Source of the DNA: Branchiostoma floridae
Lineage: Eukaryota > Chordata > Leptocardii > Amphioxiformes > Branchiostomatidae
DNA: 60,000 bases
Reading direction: 5' to 3'
Assembly (NCBI RefSeq): GCF_000003815.2
Contig: NC_049984.1
Span: 15,524,765 to 15,584,764 of the forward strand
Position 1 is the stretch's first letter; each line of letters starts with the position of its first letter. The notes below the pieces were generated by a model that did not search any database, was not told where the DNA came from, and saw only the letters and a list, made by a program, of their open reading frames with translations. The translations under genes were made by a program, and so were the position numbers. Below, one piece after another: positions 50,490 through 60,000 of the stretch.

Positions 50490-51690
50490 AGTTGATAAAT
50501 GTATGGTTTTAATAAATTAGTATTCTTGATGTTTTTTCTTACGATATTTTCCTGAGGATAATTCAATTTTAGCGTCTTAAGCGGTCACTATTAACCGCTA
50601 AAATTGCATCAATTATCTGATCACTCTAAGGGGAGTTAGGAAATAAAAAAAATAGTCTCATAACTGAAATTGATAAATGCAATTAGCTACTTCCTTCCTC
50701 CAAACCGCTAGAATATTACCCACCGTAATAATAAATGGATTTACAGTATTCTATATCAAACAAGTGCGGTTTTGTACATTGACCTTTGACGAAAGTAAAC
50801 GAATACAATGTAACCAGAAGAAAACTACCGTAACAATAAGTTTTCATTCAAAAGTAACCAAAAGTACGTAACCATAGAATTAAAGATGGACCTTTCCGTT
50901 TTTGCAATACTTTTGATTTGACGAATTGCCGTCGAATATTTCACGGAACCTGACATACACCTGCAGGCAAGCGATGTGAGGGACTACCATTAGTTAGAAC
51001 ATCAGTACACAAGATGGATTATATGTCTAACGTTCTAGCTATCTTTTCTTAGTATATGGCCTGGCTTATGCCTTTTCCTCTCTCTTTTTGTCGAACTAGA
51101 AATATTTTCCCATTCTCCATACCGGTCCCATGGACAGTCCTAGCCTTTCCAGGTTCCCAAACGTGTTACTCAACGGCGCCGAGGTATACAAATATACACT
51201 CGCAAGAAGCAACAACTGATTAAAGATCTTCTTAGTAAAAAGTAAAAAAAAAAAAAAAAAGATTAAAAATAAAAGTCAAAAGAGCCACTACTGGAGATTT
51301 GCACCAAGTAAGAGAACGGGTGGTTCGCTCTTTAATTAATTGATCGTTCTGCAGATAATCCAGATAGTTAATAGTTACAAATATCTGTTAATCTTATATA
51401 TCGCAAATTCATGCATTGCTGAATGATAAGTGCGAGTGGATAAAGCAAGCGTATGAATGCAAACGTTTAACAAATTACAAGAAAACGGGTGTTCTAAAAG
51501 CTGATTAATTACATATATTCATTTTAAAAAGTAGCATATAAGTCGACCATACAATTAAACTTATCACACTAAAAATCAGTGACTCTCCTTTTACTTACGC
51601 TAATTTTATTTTCCAACATTGAGGCGTAAGTAAGGGAAACTACTAAGAGAAATTCTGTTTTGTTTAAAAACCGTAGTAGGCAAATGCGGC
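50490..51690. other. AT-rich intergenic sequence upstream of FOG
   Basis: No ORF, no clear repeat structure apart from a poly(A) run at 51243-51260. I see nothing in it that I can name. Confidence 0.6.
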
Positions 51691-51699
51691 CGTATCTCA

Positions 51700-52130
51700 G
51701 ATTGAGCTAGCCTCTACCAGGCTCAGCGAAATGTTGGTCGAATAGTTGAAATTGGACAAATAGAGTAAATAGTACGCTAGGGAAGACGGGCAGCCATAGG
51801 AGTCAGTATGCAACTAGGCCCATGTGGGTCGACTCCCGACCGACCCCCCTATCGTAGCCTCCACCAGGCTCCACAGTAGTAGAAATTGGCCAAATAAGAC
51901 AGAAAACACGCCAGAGGAGTTGGATGTCCGGTGAGTACAGTTTGCGACCTGCCAACACCCCTAGGCCAATTAACTCCTATAGGCTTTAATTCCTAACATG
52001 CCATGACCAAAGACCCTATTCGACCAGGCGGGAGTCTGGAAGAGACTATATATACGTAGCGTACTTTTGGCTCTATTTGTCCAATTTCTACCAACGATCC
52101 GCGGAGCCTGGTAGAGGCTAAGACTGAGCG
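51700..52130. mobile_element. MITE-like element, GCCTCTACCAGGCTC ends
   Basis: The left end AGCCTCTACCAGGCTC, then AATTGGACAAATAGAG, is inverted at the right end (CTCTATTTGTCCAATTTC, then GAGCCTGGTAGAGGCT, 52068-52112). A third, direct copy of the end motif lies in the middle (GTAGCCTCCACCAGGCTCC, 51857). Related words occur at 14770, 52030, 53845 and 54280, so this is a family with several copies in the window. Confidence 0.75.
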
Positions 52131-52306
52131 AAAACTGACACTTTTTCGTTGGCTAGAATGAGTGCAGTGCGACTTCGCTACGTATATATATGTATCGCAT
52201 GTTTAGCCAAACACACCAGGTCACCCCTACTCGTCTAGATACTGAGTGTGTTGGGCAGTTTTACGTGCAGAGGTTTGGCTTATACCTGAAACTAACTCAT
52301 AGGCTA

Positions 52307-52513
52307 ACGTCACATTTCCAAACCGGGGCCCGGCCGGGCTGTTTGACAGTTTGTGGGACCCGGAAACGAAAAAAAGTGTATACGTAAAAATATACACAAA
52401 TAAGATAATACCATGACTTATCTCTTTACGTCTTGTGTAGTTTGGTGTCTTTTATATCATACTTTTCGTTCCCGAAAGCCGCCCGGCCGGGCCCCGGTTT
52501 GGAAATGTGACGT
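52307..52513. mobile_element. 207 bp MITE with about 33 bp perfect inverted ends
   Basis: The left end ACGTCACATTTCCAAACCGG, then GGCCCGGCCGGGC, is exactly inverted at 52481-52513. The core is AT-rich (ATATACACAAATAAGATAAT). Flanks read AGGCTA and AGGCCA, so the target duplication is uncertain. The GGCCCGGCCGGGCC end is itself almost a palindrome. Confidence 0.92.
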
Positions 52514-53653
52514 AGGCCATACACGGGGCCACCGGCTTTAGGTCACTATCCGAAACGACAAATGCATTCCATTTAATACGAGGCATTGGTTATATACGAA
52601 GAAAAACAAGTTTGCCAATAAGTGCTAAGCTCAATTCTACCCCTCCCCTTTTTGGCAAATAAACGTTATTTTTTTGTCGTCTCTTCAACGATGTATGAGG
52701 ACATTACAAAGTGTTCTTTTGTTAACATGACGCCAGACCAGCAGCAGGTAGAATCTAGAAGCCACTTTTTCACACAGCATGGGTGGAAAATTCGGGATTA
52801 CTTGACGAAGTGTCGTGGCATTCTCCGGTAATTTTCGCCTCCTCAAGAAGAATCATCGGAGTCCTTGGACTGCTGTTACGATAATTGAAGAAAAGTCCAA
52901 AGTTGTAAAACCATTCATTGTAGGCGTCCAGCTAGCGCTTACTTCACAGCATGGGATGCGGTAGTACAGGTAACATATGTGATAACATAAAATCGGCGCG
53001 GGTTTATATAAAAGTCAGAGTTGTAAAGTTAAAAGCTTTGCTTTAAAGTTGTCGATTTCTCAGTAAAAACGATTGTTGATATGAGTAATTTTTAAAAGAA
53101 TTATCCGTTATGAAATACAGTTTTAGATCTAGTTTGACCAGGTGGTTTTGACAGGAAAACACACCGGAAAAAGGAGAATATGTATAGTATTGAATTGTCA
53201 TTAGACGGCGTTCTCGCTGCGACCTTGTTGCTAAATTACATTTGAGTCACTGTAACCCTTGACTTTATAGTAAGAAAATCATGCAAAATCTATAGGACTG
53301 AAAGTATATGACTGAAAAGATTTAAAAAAAAACGTCTTGCTATAATCCATGGAATTCGTTGAGCGATCTGTCAGATTTTAGGTCATAGTTTGGTCGCATT
53401 GAGGCCTCCGACCTAGTGGAATTGGGGGTGGAGAAGTTTTAAAGTGATAATTCATTTTCATATTTTTACTGAAGAGTATTACAGGGTATTAACAAATAGA
53501 AACCTTGTCGTACGCTGTTAGCATTATACAAGCTATGTGGAATCTGGGTTCTTTTCCTTTTGCCATGGATATTTATGCTTATAAATTTATATACACCAAA
53601 AGCGCTTCAGCTGTTTTGGCTTGGATCGCCTCTCACGGTAGCACAGATACTAG

Positions 53654-53823
53654 TACTGTAAATGCAGAAACTTTTGCTGTGGTGGAATGTTCGCGGTTTT
53701 CGCGATGGCCGCTTCACCGCGAATTTAAAACCACTTTGAACATTCTTCCATGGCAGTAAGAGACTACAGTGTATGGTGCTACCGTGAAATTAAATCCCCG
53801 CGAACTTAAATACATATACAGTA
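53654..53823. mobile_element. TACTGTAAATGC-type MITE
   Basis: It starts TACTGTAAATGCAGAAACTT, with internal TTCGCGGTTTTCGCG and CGCGAATTTAAAACCAC, and ends CGCGAACTTAAATACATATA and CAGTA. The outer ends are imperfect inverted repeats. This general plan (TACTGTAAATGC ends with CGCGAATTTAAA inside) is a well-known MITE type in many marine invertebrates. It overlaps the end of an open frame that I therefore do not call a gene. Confidence 0.8.
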
Positions 53824-53844
53824 TGTTAACACACGCCTCGTAGT

Positions 53845-54300
53845 CTCTACCAGACTCCCGCATGGCCGAATAGTAATAGGGGAATTTGGCCAAGTTAGGA
53901 ATAGGTCTAGTATTAGTTAAATGACCTAGGAGCTACATGTAACTGTTCAGCTGGATAGACTGGAAAAGGCTGACTGAAAACCTATAGTAACTTATTTGTC
54001 CCTATTTGGCCAAATTTGCCCCCTTTTTTATCCAGCTGACACGTCTAAGTGGAGACTACACGCCTTGAAAGCCAGCCAAGATTTGTTTAAGTGCGAACAT
54101 TTGGTTAAGGTAAATATCATCACGAAACGAAGAGGCCTTCACCGAACACCGATGCCACATGGCGACCGCCGAGACGATGGTATCGTTGGACTTCACCGTG
54201 TGGTATTTATGGTGGGCCATCTGTCATGATAAACGCACTGTCACATAACAGAGCATGACAGCCCGGAAATACGTATTGTAGTCTTCACCAGACTCATCTG
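53845..54300. mobile_element. Decayed element(s) with TAGTCTCTACCAGACTCC ends
   Basis: GTAGTCTCTACCAGACTCCC at 53841 and, inverted, a TGGAGACTACACGCC-type end near 54050. A direct GTAGTCTTCACCAGACTC follows at 54280. ATTTGGCCAA occurs twice, inverted (about 53885 and 54003). It belongs to the same family as 51700-52130. Confidence 0.55.
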
Positions 54301-54439
54301 CTTGCAACTAAGTAGTACCTCCTTTTTACTAGGGCGGCAACTTCGCTGCGATCGCGATGCAACCTAAAATTTGACAAAGCCCTCAATGAATTCCCATAAA
54401 CAACGAATACATGTGTATATGCGTTTTTTGTGTGTGCAT

Positions 54440-54492
54440 GTGTGCACGTGTGTGTGTGTGTGTGTGTGTGTGTTTGTGTATGTGTGTGTGGG
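54440..54492. repeat. (TG)n microsatellite
   Basis: About 25 TG dinucleotides with a few interruptions (TGTGTGTGTT, TGTATG). Simple sequence. Confidence 0.95.
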
Positions 54493-54499
54493 TGTCAAG

Positions 54500-57300
54500 A
54501 AGGTTGTTTTTCGGTTTAACATAACTCGAGGAGCCTAGGATGGATTCCAATGATATTTTAAAAGTTGATAGCGGTCGGTGAAACGACGGTCAAGTTCGAT
54601 AATAGGCCCCCTAGCGGCTGTCAAAGACATTACAGCGGAACGTATTTGATATCGCGTATTCTGGACATGCTATAGTCGTGATTTTTTAGTGATATGTGCT
54701 GTAAGTGTAGTAAGAGAGTAAGTGCTGTAAGTTTGCCCCCCCCACACCCCCAACGGTTTTTTTTTGTTCAGTCGCACTTTTACATTTTGAATTATATTTC
54801 AATTTTTCAAAGTCAGCTAATTAAGGTCACAGATCGCAGTCTAGTGGAATGGGGGCAGGCTAAATATTTACCACGTTTGACCAAATGCTAACTACTAGCA
54901 TCTATATCTTTTTCGCGGTAAGTCTGTGAAAGAAACATGACAAACTTTGCATTCACAATTCAATCCTTTTCCGTATTTCTTGAAACGTCGTATGTCAAAC
55001 AAATGTATGATTAAGCAAGGATATTTCTTAGTTTACACTTGGTTGCAGAACATCATAGACATATAGACGTTTCTGACAACTGACCTTGGGATACTGTAAT
55101 ACACATATTACATAAGGCCTGAACCCTTCCTGCTTCACTGTGCCTATTATGTACATGTACCGTGAGACACGAAGTGACAAGACAAGACAGGATTACACGA
55201 ATTCTGGGAATTAACCACAATGTACTTTCGTCTCAAAAGAAACTATAAGGTATGTAGATGTACAACAGCATACAGCGTTTTAAACCTTTGATATTTATAA
55301 GTTTATAGGCCTTCGGTGTTTCATGTTTTAGTGGTTAACGTCCATTATATCATGTCTGGTCATCAGTGCTCTTTTAGGCATGGGTATGCAATGGAAATTC
55401 CCACTTACTTTAGTAAAGTGAACATACAGTAGTTTCCTGGAATGTAAAGAAAGGGACCGCCATCCACCGTTGCCCCACAACCTTTACCTGACAACGATGG
55501 ACTAGTCAGACATCAGTGACTTTCGACATCGTGTCTGGTCTCTAATATACACCACTGGCCCAAACTAATGCCCTATAATGTCAGTAAGATGGATACAAAC
55601 ATTACTCAGATGATGGTATTATTACTAGCATGACGTTTGGCACAAATGTTTTTAAAACAATTGCAGGAATGGAGCCGTTGCAAACTGTATATTTTGCAAT
55701 GTTTACGGCCCGGAAAACGTTGAGCATATAGTTTGGCTTTATTTAGCATGCGAAGATTATTTCTTTGATCACTGACTGCAATAGTAGCTGTATTTTCATC
55801 AATCTGTTTTGACTGATATAGCATGGCCTCGCTTGGTGTTTTCTTGTAACTGTGAAGTGACTACTCTGGCCACTTTGGATCTGTGAATACACCGGATCCC
55901 ATAAGGACCTGGTGCCACCGGCCAGGACAATGGCTACTGGGAGAACACTGTTTGTTTGTTTATTCTTTATTTAACCTGGGTGAAAGCATATCGCCTGACG
56001 GCCTTTTTCAAAGCCTCCTGGACACAACACTTACGGTACCAGCTGCCCGTACACAAAGCTTTAAGACTGAAAAAAATCGTTCTTGTACCAGGCCATACGA
56101 CTGTACAACGTACAAGTCTTTATGATAATACTGCATGGGCGTTCTTGTCTTTATGTTAGTGTTTATTGAAAGGCATTTCGTATAACTTTGTTTGTGTGTT
56201 TCTTCGTCATGTACTATGATTATTAATCTTTTTTATTGAATTTCCCATATAACAATTGTACAAATAAGTGTTACTCAGCTTGTTTGGTACAGGCTACGAG
56301 GCTAATTTTCTGAATAAACTATTGAACTACCATTATATTTATCTCCATGGTGTTTTTTTTTTTGTGTGTGTGTGTCTCAGGTTCTGTTTGAATAATGGTG
56401 GTCAACATAACTTACGAACCTCTTGAAGGTCAAGCTCGACTTTGGGTCCCCTGACGAATGTCCTTCATAATGCAGCAGAACTTCAAATTTTTGTATCTTT
56501 GCTCTGGACATGCTATGGTTTTGACATTTTTATACATGCAGAGAAGACCGTCATTTAAAAAAAAACGGTTATGCTGATTACATCCTTATTTGCATACTCA
56601 ATGAGACAAGATAAAACGAGAAATGTACCAAAGAGCACGGAGGAATGAGGTCTCCGAACTCTTTTGCGGAATACACAGAAAGTTACGCGTTTTAAGTCCG
56701 AATGGCAGTTTTTCTTTGATAGGAATTATGATATCGTTATTCTTGCCATAAAATTGCGATCGTGGTAATATTTGAGTTCAATTGAATCCAGTAAGAATTT
56801 TCAAATTTCCGGAAAATCTTTCCTCTTCAGCATTATATCGATAGGCGTGAAAAACAAATCAATTCTTTGGCTACACATTATACAGATGGCCTGCAGTAAA
56901 ACTAAGTTCGTTTATATATCTATCCTATCTTAAAAGTGGAAGAAGTCTTAAAAGTTAACTGGAGGGTAAGGAAATGGGTCTGTCTAGAAGTCGGACCCTC
57001 TAGCTGCACCAAGACTGCCCGCTGAGACGTTCACTGTCGTTGTCTCTCTGCTTTTGCCCGGCGCACATATCGGATTTTGTGCGTGGGCGAACTTAATCAG
57101 ACTCCAAGTTCAAACTCGAACACTTCAGATCTATATTACGGCAAACCAGAGGCAGGCTTTTGAAGCTAGGTTTTAATTTCGAGATTTTATCAGACCTCCA
57201 TTGAGCAATATGTATCAAAATCTCGGCTCTCTTTTCTATACTTGCTGTTGTTGCAGATCACTGTATACTATAAGTAGAATATAAAGATAATAGAATAGAA
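54500..57300. other. Intergenic sequence without supportable genes
   Basis: Short ORFs occur (for example 55606-55824 minus and 55883-56125 plus) but none shows a motif, splice context or codon bias that I trust. Around 55960-56130 there is a GC-balanced patch that may be retroelement debris. Otherwise I see AT-rich sequence with small homopolymer runs. Confidence 0.5.
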
Positions 57301-57539
57301 TTAGAATTTTTGAGTCATTGTCTTTGTCAGACATCATGCAAAGAACTTTCCATGGAAGGAAAAACAAGGTAGCCAACGGAAAAGACGGGAAAACAACATG
57401 AGAGAATGGACAGGGATATACGTAACTCTAAGTGAAACTGAAACACTAAGAAAGACAGAAAGCCAAGAAGGGTGGAGAAACTTGGTTGCCAGAACTTCTG
57501 TGGTGCCCCAATGGTCAAATAGTTAGGCAAAGTGATAAA

Positions 57540-57980
57540 AAGAGACTGCACTATACCATACTATGCAAAAGTATAATATACTATACTATACTATCATTTA
57601 TACTACTAGTATATCATGTATATAATAGTATATTATTTTTTTTTTTTACCATGTCGTGCTATATACTATATTATTCCTTACTATACTACACCAAACTAAA
57701 CAAAACGATATTGTATATGTATTTATGTATTTATTTTCATTTATTTTGTTCAGACAGGGCTGCTTAACTGGCCATAGGCTATTGCCAAGGGCTAACCCTT
57801 GGAAAGAAGAAACACATGTTACATATACTATACTTCACTACATTATACTAAACAATACTATACTATACTATACTATACTATACTATACTATACTATACTA
57901 TACTATACTATACTATACTATACTATTCTATGCTATACTATACTATACCACACTATGCTATACTGTTCTATACAAAACTA
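57540..57980. repeat. (TATAC)n pentanucleotide microsatellite and flanking degenerate array
   Basis: A pure array of TATAC/ACTAT units lies at about 57850-57930, with degenerate versions on both sides (57545-57700 and 57930-57975). Open frames over it read YYTILYYTILYYTI and are artefacts of a stop-free five-base repeat. Confidence 0.95.
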
Positions 57981-58699
57981 AACATGCATTGGCCGATCAC
58001 ATGTACACCTCACAGGTACATAGGTAACTATGGTGATTTATAGCGCTAGAACCTCTGCATATTACCGTGTGTCTTTGGGGTCAAGTCATAATGTCAACGT
58101 TTGCATGTCATTACCTGAACTTTCGATCCTACATTTTGTTCGATTATGTGCTAGCTTGCCCTTGTGTCCCATGTAACGTTATTATAACAGCAAGAACGAA
58201 CTCTGCGCAATTATTCCTATACCATAGGCTTAACGTGTTCTTCGAGGATTTGTGCATGCTGTCTATGTCTTTTGTGCTCGTACTAAACCTTTGCATACTC
58301 CGTTTTTCACACCATTTGTGCGTCTTAAAGATAATTCCGTCTTGCTCAGTTCTTGGAATGTATGTGTAATACGAAGCCCTAATATATGTAAGTCCAATTT
58401 GTTGTGTTGTAAATTACAGTCTAACTTTAGAAAGCCCAAATATGGTCACTACAAAAGCCGAAATTCCAAATATGGCCATCTTTACTTAATTTGGAGCTTG
58501 GGCTTGTTTTCTTTGGTGAACTTTCGTCATATGATTAACTGTTCACTTGGTGTAATACTTGTCCAGAAAAGTTTCAAACTTTTACTCCCCTTATCTGGAA
58601 AAATACATATCCCATGTCAAATTCGGTTACAAGAAGGCTGGAACTAGATTTATTTGGAACTTGTATCCTCCTTATATCCGGGCTTAGTGCTACATAAAA

Positions 58700-59820
58700 G
58701 GTACATTGATGGTGGTAGCGATAGCGAGCATAGGGTATGGAAGATTTTGTGTATGCATATACTGCCGGCCATTGCGTGTCTATGAAAGCTTGCTCATTCC
58801 AGTGGGTGAAAAGAAGGGTAGCGGACCGTGTCTGTGAGCGAGTCCGTACGCATCTCACATCGTGTCCGCCATGCGATGTCATGTTGAGACAGCGGAACCA
58901 CCATCCCGGCCGCAATCTGCGCTGTCCTTTTCACCGCAGGGCTTTTCAAGCAGTGCGGTCCAATCTTCCATCCACTAGTAAGTCATTTGAGCCGCTCAAC
59001 AGCGTGTTGGGCGAGATAACTACAGCCAAGCTTGTGTGAAAAATCAGTTTTCTTCCTTGAACTTTCGTTGGTATAAGTCTTGTATTTGGCACGACACGAG
59101 AAGTCCATTGAGAATGGCATGACGTACGGGCATATCGCTGGTAGCGTGGCGGATTCAGGGGTCGATCAGTCTTCCGAGACATCACATTTACAGCGTACAT
59201 CATCATTAATTTCTTCTGTTTGTTCCGACACGAAACGCTTCATACTCGATTACGCGTCCTCCGATGTGATAAGGCAAATGACGCTGAAATCGGCGCAGCG
59301 GCGGGAGATAAGTATAAGTTTTGTCAACTTTACGAGTCGCGCGGCCCCCAGGCAAAGCCGACGTCCTGAAGCGCCGAGCTCGGCGCCCAATGCAATCTCT
59401 CCGCGCCACGTGTGCGCAGAATGTCATTGTTCCGCCATGAAACAAGTCACCGAGATATTGGCGGTTCTCCCGCAGCGCTCCAGCTCCACCGGGGATTACA
59501 CCACTGAATGGATGCGGCTGATACAGCCATCGATAAGGCTTCAAGGGAAAAAGAGCGGGAATACTTCCGAAAATATGTCATGTCGGATCTTCCGTCGTAT
59601 TTGTCATGGGTGGGAGTTGCAGACTAGCCCGTCCTCAAAACGCATTCGCTGTCTCGTCGTTGATACGAGGAAGGGGACAATTATGTGACCGTCAACAGTC
59701 TCTGTCGCGCAACGGGGGAAACCGCGTCCCAATGGATTGTCATGGTCAATTTACCTTGATGGCTATAATAACCAAAACCTTTCCTCCGACCGGGAGAATG
59801 CCACCCGGATGCTAGCTATT
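58700..59820. other. CpG-richer distal region upstream of FOG
   Basis: Base composition rises above that of the neighbours, with CpG-rich patches (AGTCGCGCGGCCC, GCGCCGAGCTCGGCGCC, GCCACGTGTGCGCAG). Three GATAAG sites occur at about 59269, 59307 and 59532. A 202-codon open frame (59080-59688, plus) shows no recognisable domain. A distal enhancer or an unrelated promoter is possible, but I cannot decide. Confidence 0.35.
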
Positions 59821-60000
59821 ACAGGAGTAATTTAGAACAGAACAAGAACAAGAAAGAAACTTTCTCTGGAAGTTCTTGGCTTGCGTGTAGTAGTGTTGTC
59901 TACAAGACTTTTACCGAGGCACGGCTGAGAAGATATCCGTTTCTTCTCCGGTAGGGATATCTGTGACGTGATCTTTCTGCTGCATCAAAGAGGCGACATC

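Noticed and set aside
52622-52831. 69-codon ORF containing NMTPDQQQVESRSHFFTQHG
   Set aside because: Reads somewhat like a protein, but has no matching neighbouring exon, domain or promoter. Not enough support to call.
55883-56159. Overlapping ORFs of 67-80 codons
   Set aside because: Possibly retroelement debris, but no reverse transcriptase or other diagnostic motif is present.
57656-58027. Tyr/Ile/Leu-rich ORFs (YYTILYYT repeats)
   Set aside because: Direct translation of the TATAC pentanucleotide microsatellite.
59080-59688. 202-codon open frame on the plus strand
   Set aside because: It shows no recognisable domain, hydrophobic pattern or splice context. The antisense frame is also open for 112 codons, which is expected in CpG-rich DNA. 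Kept only as a region of interest.

Overview
This is a window of animal nuclear DNA. The genes have many short exons with GT-AG introns, long introns, sparse coding sequence and many MITE- and SINE-like repeats. The three genes are chordate-like in sequence and occur here as single genes. Their similarity to vertebrate proteins and the repeat style suggest an amphioxus (Branchiostoma-like) genome. That assignment is inference; no search was run.

Layout. (1) 1-5245, minus strand: the 5' part of BANP (BEN-domain, CGCG-motif-binding nuclear protein). Eight coding exons give 291 codons, and the gene runs off the left edge. (2) 5.3-8.1 kb: a divergent promoter region. It holds a 100-base assembly gap, a possible 39-residue minus-strand microprotein gene, a perfect BANP recognition palindrome, a duplicated CCAAT-box module and two cAMP-response elements. 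(3) 8170-13492, plus strand: PRELID3B/slowmo, six coding exons, 207 aa, complete. (4) 50286-16689, minus strand: a complete Friend-of-GATA gene (FOG/ZFPM), seven coding exons, 1218 aa. It lies tail to tail with PRELID3B. Its first exon carries the NuRD-recruiting MSRRKQ motif and is separated from the other six by a 23.8 kb intron. (5) 50.5-60 kb: sequence upstream of FOG with MITEs and microsatellites, and no gene that I can support.

The most striking structure is a giant inverted repeat inside FOG intron 1 (27006-38334). Its arms are about 5.0 and 5.6 kb around a spacer of about 0.8 kb, and other TTAA-flanked elements are nested in the arms. Any FOG pre-mRNA could fold there into kilobase-scale double-stranded RNA.

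The three genes are not an operon. BANP and FOG are linked here as BANP and ZFPM1 are on human 16q24, so this may be an ancient chordate linkage. Exon phases were checked by hand and are consistent through all three gene models. Splice sites were inferred from sequence and protein similarity recalled from family knowledge, not from transcripts.
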